Assembly (NCBI GenBank): GCA_020431545.1
Contig: JAGQIB010000430.1
Location: 1-10,099, forward strand
Reading direction: 5' to 3'
DNA: 10,099 bases
Source of the DNA: Gemmatimonadota bacterium
GTDB taxonomy: Bacteria; ARS69
Notes under the pieces: generated by a model
What the model saw: only the letters and a program-made list of their open reading frames with translations
Databases searched by the model: none
What the model was told of the DNA's origin: nothing
Shown: one piece after another, positions 1-6,000 of the stretch
Layout: the number at the start of each line of letters is the position of its first letter
Position numbering within the stretch: position 1 is the stretch's first letter
Made by a program: the position numbers and the translations under genes

Positions 1-632
1 AACACGCCGGTGGAGTCGGCGTCGTGCGTGAGGCCCACCAGCACGGAGCCGACGCCGCGATCCACGATGCCGAACGTCTCGTCCGAGAGGACGGGCGTGC
101 CGTCCAGCAGCACGTCGCACGTCCGCGCGTCCATGTCGAACGAGAGCTCGAGGTGCGTCGCGGTCCCGGCGGTGTAGGTCGTGATGATCCCGGCTCCCCC
201 GTCCGCGTCGGTGTGGGAGACGCCGCCGGTCAGGGTGAAGCGGAGGGTCGCGAAGCTCTGGGAGGCACCGTTGAACTCGCGCACGGAGATCTGGTAGTTG
301 TCCATCGACTGGAACTCGAGGTCCATGGCGATGTCCACCACACCCGTCGTGATCTCCCAGTCGTTCAGGAACTCGAACGTCACGGCCCGGGCTCCGACTC
401 CCCAGGTGTCCGCCATCTCGAGGCTGGGAGTGGCGAACGGGGCGGAGCGCACGTAGGCGTCGAACGCGATCGCCGTCGGCTGTCCGACGATTGCGCCGCC
501 GGTTCCGATGACCTGGTCGATCGGTTCCGCGTCGAAGTCGCAGGAGAGGATGGTCTCCGTACCCGCCGATGCCCTCCCGAACCCGCCGCCGACCACGAAC
601 AGGGCCGCGACGCCCGCCGATCTCCAGTTCAT
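1..632 (-). CDS. Secreted beta-rich protein of unknown function (3'-truncated by window edge)
   Basis: An open frame of about 210 codons runs leftward off the window with no stop, so only the N-terminal part is present. The ATG at 632 is preceded by GGGAGGATGGG, giving a Shine-Dalgarno GGAGG five bases from the start. An ATG five bases further upstream opens only a two-codon frame whose TGA overlaps this start, so it is not the start. Residues 1-23 form a signal peptide: a short basic start (MNWRSAG), a hydrophobic core, and an A-S-A cleavage site near residue 23. The mature part is rich in alternating hydrophobic/polar strands and in Asp, Thr and Gly (for example LELSFDMDARTCDVLLDG near the window edge). 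This looks like a beta-sandwich of the LamG/concanavalin kind, but I cannot assign a family. It lies 98 bp downstream of the S8/FG-GAP gene on the same strand and could share its transcript. Coding is confident; function is unknown. Confidence 0.85.
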   Translation of the reverse strand, partial: MNWRSAGVAALFVVGGGFGRASAGTETILSCDFDAEPIDQVIGTGGAIVGQPTAIAFDAYVRSAPFATPSLEMADTWGVGARAVTFEFLNDWEITTGVVDIAMDLEFQSMDNYQISVREFNGASQSFATLRFTLTGGVSHTDADGGAGIITTYTAGTATHLELSFDMDARTCDVLLDGTPVLSDETFGIVDRGVGSVLVGLTHDADSTGV

Positions 633-648
633 CCCATCCTCCCGTCCC

Positions 649-661
649 GGTCCGTCGGACC
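649..661. repeat. Short perfect inverted repeat in the leader of the 1-632 gene
   Basis: GGTCCGTCGGACC is a 5-bp perfect inverted repeat (GGTCC/GGACC) around a 3-base centre, between the S8 gene stop and the start at 632. No T-run follows on either strand, so it is not a convincing terminator. It could be a small leader hairpin or chance in GC-rich DNA. Confidence 0.3.
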
Positions 662-730
662 ACGCGTGACCGAGGATCCCGCACGGACCCTCTCGACGTT
701 TCGACTGGTATCACGCTTTTCCGGGAGAAG

Positions 731-3700
731 TCACCGGGCAATGCGCACGACTCGGCGCGTGGACCGCGCCCCCGCGACGTCGAGTGCGACCCAGTACACG
801 CCGGAGCCGACGAGCTTGCCGGCGTCGTCCCGCCCGTCCCAGGACGTGACGTGGGGGCCCGGCCCCGCCGCCCCGGACACGAGGGTGCGCACGACGCGGC
901 CGGACACGTCGTGGATGCGGAGTCGAACGTCGCCGGAAAGGTCGAGTGTCCACGGAACGGTCACGCGGGTCGCGAAGGGATTCGGGCGGGGAGGCAGGAG
1001 CGAGACGCCGGAGCGCGTCGGCCCCGACACTCCGGTCACGGCGCCGGCGGAGCCCGTGCCGCGGCGGCTGTTCCGTGAGTCGCGGTACACCGAGAACCAC
1101 CCGCGGTCGGTTCGCGGCGCGTCGATCGGAAGCCAGTGGATCTGCCACGCGTCCGTCTGACCCTGGGTCCAGGTCTGGAAAACGAGATCGACGTTGCCGT
1201 CGGCGTCGAAGTCGTCGGCGACGAAGTGATCGAACGAAGCGGCGCCGATCTCGAACGGGAACCGGTCGACGGTCGAGCCGTCGAGCTCGAGTGCGGAGAG
1301 GTTTCGGAACGTGTCGGTGTCCGTGACCAGGATCTCGAGCGGTTCGTCTCCGTCGAGATCCAGCAGAAGTCGCGTCCGGTAGATCGCCGGGAAGACGATG
1401 GGCCAGCCCGGGAGGTCCGCCGCGCCGCCGTTCACGATCCAGATGCGGCCGTCGACGCTGTTGACGACGAGGTCCGTCACGCCGTCGCCCTGCAGGTCGG
1501 CCGCGAGGAGCGGATTCAGCGGCGCGGGAAACACCCGCGGCCAGCCGGCCATCAGGGTTCCGTCGTCGTCGTACATCGAGAGCGTCTGGGTGTGCTGGAG
1601 GACGAACTCGTCGCGCCCGTCCCCGTCGAAATCGCCGGACACGGGAGGGTGCGTGAACACCGCGGTGAGCGGCCAGCCGGGGGGCGGCGTCGCGTCTCCC
1701 TTCCACACCTGCAGGCCCGACAGGACGCGCAGCGCGATCTCGAACGCGCCGTCCCCGTCGACGTCCGCCACGACGGGTCCGGACGTCGCGCGCGTGCCGA
1801 GGGGGATCGGCCAGCCCGCCCGCATCTGTCCGTCGGGATCGAAGAGCGCGAGGCTCATGGAAGTGACCGGGCCGTACAGGAGCGCGATCTCGTCGACCCC
1901 GTCGCCGTCGACGTCCACGATCGTGACCTCGAACCGCGGTGCGCCCGGGAGCGTCACGGGCCAGCCCGGTGCGTCGGAGCCGTCGGCGCGGTACGCGTGC
2001 ACGGTCGCGGTGCCCGCGCCGTCGCCGAGCGCCGCGATCACCTCCGCCACGCCGTCGCCGTCGACGTCGGACACCGGACTCGGCGGGATGTACTCGAGAT
2101 CGTAGGGAATCGGCCAGCTCACGAGAGAAGTGTCGCCCGTGTCGAGCACACGGATCTCCGTGTCGTTCGACACGATGAGCTCGCGCTCAGCGCCCGGCGC
2201 GACGTCGGCCAGCGTGACGCCCGTCACCGTCTCGCCGGTCGCGATCGGCCACGGCGGCGGCTCGAAGAGGGCGAACGCGAGGTGGGTCGGATGGATCGCG
2301 TCACGCGACGTCTGACCGTGAACGTCCGTGACCTCGAGCTCGATCCGGAACTCCGTGCCGACGGGAAACGCGCGGACGTCGAGCGAGTCGATCAGTCCGT
2401 TTCGCGGCGCCGTGAGCGGAACGTCGAGGAGCCAGCTCGAGGGGGAGAAACCCTCGCCCACCCGGAGTGTCCCGCCGACGAAGCCGGCCGCGTCGGCGGT
2501 GGCGTAGACATAGAGCGTGCCGTTCGGTCGAATCGACGTCGCGGACGCGTCCAGGTCCGCCACCGGGAAGGACCCGTTCGCCTCGGCGACGAGGGCCGCC
2601 TCGACCGCCGCCCGCGCGTTGACGCGACCGGTACCGCCAAAGCGATCCGGCGCGAGGAACGGGTCCGTGGTCGAGCGGAGTATCGAGCGGATCTCGGCCG
2701 CGGACAGGCCGGGCGCGACCTCGCGCATCAGCGCGACGCTGCCCGCGACGTTCGGGGCCGCGTCCGAGGTGCCGGAGCCGTTCATGCCGTAGCCCGCCTC
2801 CGCCAGCAGGTAGGTCATGTAGATCGCCGGAGCGCCGACGTCGGCGTGCGCGCCGTAGTTCGTGCCCCACCAGCCGCCCGTGGTGCCCAGGGTGATGAGG
2901 CGATCGAACGGGTCGGTTCCGGTGACGCCGATCACGCGCGGATCCTCGGGATAGCCGGAGATCTCCAGCGACGAGTTTCCGGCGGCCGCCACGATCACCA
3001 CGTCGTTCGCCTCGGCGTAGTCCACGGTGGAGCGCCACGCCGCATCGTTCAGTCCGGTGAAGCTCATGCTCACGACCCGGACTCCCTGATCGATCGCGTA
3101 GACGAGCTCGCTCTCGAACGCGACTCGCAGCGCGAGCAGCTCGCAATCCGGACAGGTGCCGGCGACGCCGACGCCATTGTCGTGTGACGCGAGCAGGAAG
3201 CCGGCGGTCGCCGTGCCGTGGCCGCTCGCTCCCGACTCGGGATCGTTCCCCCCGCTCACGAAGTTCCAGCCGACGTAGTCGTCGACGTACCCGTTGCCGT
3301 CGTCGTCCAGCAGGTTGTCGTCGTCGGGGTCGAAATCCCAGCGACCGAGCGTGGAGTTCCACTCGATCACCCGGCCGTCGCCGTCGAGATCCTCCCCGAG
3401 GTTCTGCCAGACGTTGTCGATCAGATCCTCGTGGTACCAGTCCACGGTCTCCATGTTCGTCACGCGCACCCCGGCGCCGGTCGCGAGGTCCCACGCCTCC
3501 TGCGTGTCGAGGTCGGAGTCCGGAATACCGTTCGGCACGCCCGGGTTCATGCCGGTGTTCGCGTGCTCCCACTGCTGCGGATAGAGCGGATCCGTCGGCA
3601 CGGCCGCGGGCACGATCCGGCCGACGCGCTCCGCGATCTCGACGTCCGGGTCCGCGCGCCAGGCGGCCGGGTCGAGCGCGACGCCGGCGGGGAACCGCAC

Positions 3701-4051
3701 GGTGAGCCAGCGATCCAGCCCGAGACGTCGCTTGGTGGCGGCCTTCTCGGTGCCGGAGGGCGACGGCGGGAACGTGAGGAACGCCTCCCCGGGCGACAGG
3801 CTGCCGACCCGGGCCGCGATCCGGCACGCCTCCGCGAGCGCCTCCTCGGCCGCCACGGGGCGGATCAGCTTCAGGCGGAGGAAGCCCTCGAGCCAGGGAG
3901 ATTCGTCGGCGGACGCGCCGGACGTCGGTCCCCCGGGCGCCGGCACTCCGAACACCGGTGCGGCGAACGCGAGGAAGGCGAGAAGGGCGAACCGGAGCGA
4001 GCTCCGGAACGCCTCCCCGCGAGGATCGGCCGTCGGGCGAAGGGGGCGCAC
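731..4051 (-). CDS. Secreted subtilisin-like (S8) protein with FG-GAP/VCBS propeller and FlgD-like C-terminal domain
   Basis: A protein of 1106 residues. The start chosen is GTG at 4051, because it has GGGAG six bases upstream and puts a signal peptide (about residues 1-35, core FALLAFLAFAAPVFG) at the N-terminus. The frame is open to 4258, but that extension is Arg/Pro-rich and non-coding in character. Residues ~45-150 look like a propeptide. The S8 domain opens at P152 (PTDPLYPQQWEHANTG) and runs to ~490. It has an acidic, probably Ca-binding DDDGNGYVDD segment, H278 in GHGTATAG, oxyanion N359 in AAAGNSS, and nucleophile S429 in GTSDAAPNVAG. The usual catalytic Asp motif (V-I-D-T-G) is instead VTNMETVDW (199-205), so activity is uncertain. 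After a beta region (~490-598) come eight W-P repeats beginning at residues 601, 646, 697, 747, 793, 837, 883 and 931, most with a Ca-binding D-x-D-x-D-G motif, as in FG-GAP/VCBS propellers. Residues ~1019-1106 are the FlgD-like Ig tail. It is probably exported, either a protease or a protease-fold binding protein. Confidence 0.93.
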   Translation of the reverse strand: MRPLRPTADPRGEAFRSSLRFALLAFLAFAAPVFGVPAPGGPTSGASADESPWLEGFLRLKLIRPVAAEEALAEACRIAARVGSLSPGEAFLTFPPSPSGTEKAATKRRLGLDRWLTVRFPAGVALDPAAWRADPDVEIAERVGRIVPAAVPTDPLYPQQWEHANTGMNPGVPNGIPDSDLDTQEAWDLATGAGVRVTNMETVDWYHEDLIDNVWQNLGEDLDGDGRVIEWNSTLGRWDFDPDDDNLLDDDGNGYVDDYVGWNFVSGGNDPESGASGHGTATAGFLLASHDNGVGVAGTCPDCELLALRVAFESELVYAIDQGVRVVSMSFTGLNDAAWRSTVDYAEANDVVIVAAAGNSSLEISGYPEDPRVIGVTGTDPFDRLITLGTTGGWWGTNYGAHADVGAPAIYMTYLLAEAGYGMNGSGTSDAAPNVAGSVALMREVAPGLSAAEIRSILRSTTDPFLAPDRFGGTGRVNARAAVEAALVAEANGSFPVADLDASATSIRPNGTLYVYATADAAGFVGGTLRVGEGFSPSSWLLDVPLTAPRNGLIDSLDVRAFPVGTEFRIELEVTDVHGQTSRDAIHPTHLAFALFEPPPWPIATGETVTGVTLADVAPGAERELIVSNDTEIRVLDTGDTSLVSWPIPYDLEYIPPSPVSDVDGDGVAEVIAALGDGAGTATVHAYRADGSDAPGWPVTLPGAPRFEVTIVDVDGDGVDEIALLYGPVTSMSLALFDPDGQMRAGWPIPLGTRATSGPVVADVDGDGAFEIALRVLSGLQVWKGDATPPPGWPLTAVFTHPPVSGDFDGDGRDEFVLQHTQTLSMYDDDGTLMAGWPRVFPAPLNPLLAADLQGDGVTDLVVNSVDGRIWIVNGGAADLPGWPIVFPAIYRTRLLLDLDGDEPLEILVTDTDTFRNLSALELDGSTVDRFPFEIGAASFDHFVADDFDADGNVDLVFQTWTQGQTDAWQIHWLPIDAPRTDRGWFSVYRDSRNSRRGTGSAGAVTGVSGPTRSGVSLLPPRPNPFATRVTVPWTLDLSGDVRLRIHDVSGRVVRTLVSGAAGPGPHVTSWDGRDDAGKLVGSGVYWVALDVAGARSTRRVVRIAR
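1126..2251 (-). repeat. Eight protein-level FG-GAP/VCBS repeats in the S8 protein
   Basis: Eight units of 44-51 residues each begin with a W-P-I/L/V/R motif (F-P in the last). Each has, 15-20 residues later, an acidic motif: DVDGDG appears three times, with DFDGDG, DLQGDG, DLDGDE and DFDADG as variants. The first unit is degenerate (DVAPGA). The FG-GAP/VCBS family folds each unit into one blade of a seven- or eight-bladed propeller with bound calcium. Eight W-P starts suggest an eight-unit ring, or seven blades plus a cap. The repeats are diverged at DNA level. Confidence 0.8.
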
Positions 4052-4248
4052 GATGGACTCCCGGAATGCGAGGACGGAACCATACTCCGACTTTCCGCAG
4101 GTCTCGTGGATTTCGCAACGTCCGTGCGGGCGAGAAACGGGCGGCGGCGGTCGCCGGACGCTCGACGGCCGACGTCGTTTCGGATACAAGACGGCGTTCC
4201 CGGGGCGGATCCCCGGCCGGGACCGCCGGCGGCGGTCGAGGGCGCGAA
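4052..4248. promoter_or_regulatory. Divergent intergenic region between the S8 and SulP genes
   Basis: These 197 bp separate two outward-facing starts, so promoters for both genes should lie here. The SulP GTG (4249) has GAGG seven bases upstream; the S8 GTG (4051) has GGGAG six bases upstream. A GC-rich hairpin, CCGGGG-CGGAT-CCCCGG (4200-4216), sits 32 bp before the SulP start with no T-run, and could be a leader structure or operator. The best plus-strand promoter-like match is TCGACG...GATACA (4162-4188) with a 15-base spacer. It is too poor a match to call. The assignment rests on gene orientation. Confidence 0.45.
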
Positions 4249-5901
4249 GTGGGCGCATCGGAGCTGGAGCCGAAGCTCGTCACCGTGCTGCGCGAGGGCT
4301 ACTCGCGCGCACAGTTTGTCCAGGACGTCGTTGCGGGCGTGATCGTCGGGATCGTGGCGTTGCCGCTCGCGATCGCGTTCGCGATCGCCTCCGGCGTGAA
4401 TCCCGAACAGGGTCTGGTGACCGCGATCGTCGCCGGGTTTCTCATCTCCGCGCTCGGCGGCAGTCGGGTCCAGATCGGCGGTCCCACCGGCGCCTTCGTG
4501 GTTCTCGTGTACGGGATCGTCCGCGAGTTCGGGCCGGACGGTCTCGCTGTGGCCACGATGCTGGCCGGCGCCCTGCTCGTGGTGCTCGGCCTCGTGCGCC
4601 TGGGTACGGTGATCCGGTTCATTCCGTATCCCGTCACCGTGGGATTCACGTCCGGCATCGCGGTGATCATCGGGATCGGCCAGATGCGCGACGCGCTCGG
4701 GTTGCGAATGGACTCGGTCCCGGCCGAGTTCGCTCCGAAGGTCGCGGCGCTCGTCGACGCCCTCGGCACGCTGCAGCCGATGACGGTCGCGTTCACCGTG
4801 GGGACGATCGTCCTGATCACGATGTGGCCGCGCCGCTGGTCCCGCGTGCCGGGCTCGCTCGTCGCGCTCGTGGCGGCCGCCGTGCTCGCGCGCGCGTTGC
4901 ATCTCCCGGTCGAGACGATCGGGGATCGATTCGGCTCGGTGGGCAGCTCCCTTCCCCGCCCGCACCTTCCCGCGATCGACTGGGCCATGTTGCCGCGACT
5001 CTTCTCGCCGGCACTCGCGATCGCGCTGCTCGGCGGCATCGAGTCGCTGCTGAGCGCGGTGGTCGCCGACGGCATGACGGGACGTCGCCACCGCTCGAAC
5101 GTGGAGCTCGTGGCCCAGGGATTCGCGAACGTGATCACGCCCCTGTTCGGCGGCATCCCGGCAACAGGCGCGATCGCGCGCACCGCGACGAACGTGCGGA
5201 GCGGCGGACGCACTCCCGTGGCGGGCATCGTGCACTCGATCACACTGCTCTTGATCCTGCTCGTGGCCGGACCCCAGGCGGCGATGATCCCCCTCGCGTC
5301 CCTCGCGGGCATCCTGCTCGTGGTGGCGTGGCGCATGGGCGAGTGGCACCTGTTCCTCCAGATCTTCCGGAGCACGCGAAGCGATCTGTTCGTCCTGCTC
5401 TCCACGTTTCTGCTGACGGTTTTCGTGGACCTCACGATCGCGATCCAGTCCGGTGTGGTGTTCGCTGCGCTGCTGTTCATGCGGCGAATGGCGGAGATGA
5501 CGGAGGTCAAGTCGATCACCGACCTCACGGACGACGACGAGCGGAACGACGCACCGGGCGCGTCCTCCCCGGGCGTCCCGCCCGACGTGCAGATCTTCGA
5601 GATCCAGGGACCGTTCTTCTTCGGCGCCGCGCACAAGTTCCGACACACGCTGGATCGGATCGCCACGAGCCCACGCGTGCTGATCCTCCGGCTGCGCCAG
5701 GTGCCGGCGATGGACGCGACCGGGCTCCGGGCGCTGGAGGAGGTCCTCGCCCAGTGCCGCCGCTCCGAGACCACGCTCGTGCTCAGCGGCGTTCACCCGC
5801 AACCGCGCGCCCTTCTGGCCCGGTCGGGATTCCTGGATCGGCTCGGACCCGACCGGATCTTTCCGGACCTCGCGGCGGCCCTCCGCTGGATCCGCGGCTG
5901 A
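4249..5901 (+). CDS. SulP-family inorganic anion transporter with STAS domain
   Basis: A 550-residue inner-membrane transporter of the SulP (SLC26-like) family, of normal length for bacterial members. GTG at 4249 is chosen because GAGG lies seven bases upstream and family homology starts at once (SELEPKLVTVLREGYSRAQF). The frame extends upstream to 3958, but that stretch is Arg/Gly-rich and overlaps the divergent gene. Visible motifs are the family segment QIGGPTGAFVV (from residue 75), GGIESLLSAVVADGMTG (from 262) and GIPATGAIARTATNVRSGGR (from 302). Hydrophobic segments fill residues ~18-420, consistent with 10-14 helices. The cytoplasmic STAS domain spans ~444-545, with MDATG at 488-492 in the loop that in SpoIIAA-like proteins carries the phosphorylated Ser. 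Family members move sulfate, bicarbonate or dicarboxylates. No carbonic anhydrase or sulfur gene is nearby, so the substrate cannot be set. It is followed after 99 bp by the GEVED-like gene on the same strand, and no terminator is visible between them. Confidence 0.96.
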   Translation: MGASELEPKLVTVLREGYSRAQFVQDVVAGVIVGIVALPLAIAFAIASGVNPEQGLVTAIVAGFLISALGGSRVQIGGPTGAFVVLVYGIVREFGPDGLAVATMLAGALLVVLGLVRLGTVIRFIPYPVTVGFTSGIAVIIGIGQMRDALGLRMDSVPAEFAPKVAALVDALGTLQPMTVAFTVGTIVLITMWPRRWSRVPGSLVALVAAAVLARALHLPVETIGDRFGSVGSSLPRPHLPAIDWAMLPRLFSPALAIALLGGIESLLSAVVADGMTGRRHRSNVELVAQGFANVITPLFGGIPATGAIARTATNVRSGGRTPVAGIVHSITLLLILLVAGPQAAMIPLASLAGILLVVAWRMGEWHLFLQIFRSTRSDLFVLLSTFLLTVFVDLTIAIQSGVVFAALLFMRRMAEMTEVKSITDLTDDDERNDAPGASSPGVPPDVQIFEIQGPFFFGAAHKFRHTLDRIATSPRVLILRLRQVPAMDATGLRALEEVLAQCRRSETTLVLSGVHPQPRALLARSGFLDRLGPDRIFPDLAAALRWIRG

Positions 5902-6000
5902 TCGGTTCCGCCCGTTTCAAAAGCCGTCCCGGGGCGTGTCCAACTCCTTGCCGCTACCTCCAGCGGCCCGCCGCTCCGCCCTACACCTGAGGTGAGACCC

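Noticed and set aside
727..740. A 13-base sequence, GAAGTCACCGGGC, present near 728 and again near 8000
   Set aside because: It lies at the end of one gene in antisense and after the stop of another, with no flanking similarity. A match of this length can occur by chance in GC-rich DNA, and there is no sign of an attachment site or transposon.
1136..3187. A 683-codon plus-strand frame opposite the S8/FG-GAP gene
   Set aside because: The minus-strand frame carries H278, N359, S429 and eight FG-GAP repeats. The plus-strand product only reflects the reversed DxDxDG codons as V-D-V-like runs.
3220..3400. Runs of GTC/GAC codons (such as the DDD stretch near 3300) that look like simple repeats
   Set aside because: They are explained by the acidic calcium-binding-like segment DDDGNGYVDD of the S8 domain, not by a satellite or array.
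3871..5802. A 643-codon minus-strand frame opposite the SulP gene
   Set aside because: The SulP frame has unmistakable family motifs and membrane segments; the antisense product is a charged shadow with no domain.
3702..5990. A 762-codon plus-strand frame overlapping the S8 start and the SulP gene
   Set aside because: It is in another frame than SulP, is Arg/Gly/Asp-rich, and has no domain. The SulP frame accounts for the region.
5902..6000. Possible sigma-54 type promoter around TTGCC before the GEVED-like gene
   Set aside because: The -24 GG is missing at the required spacing, so the match is only to the -12 half. The upstream gene may also read through, since no terminator is visible.
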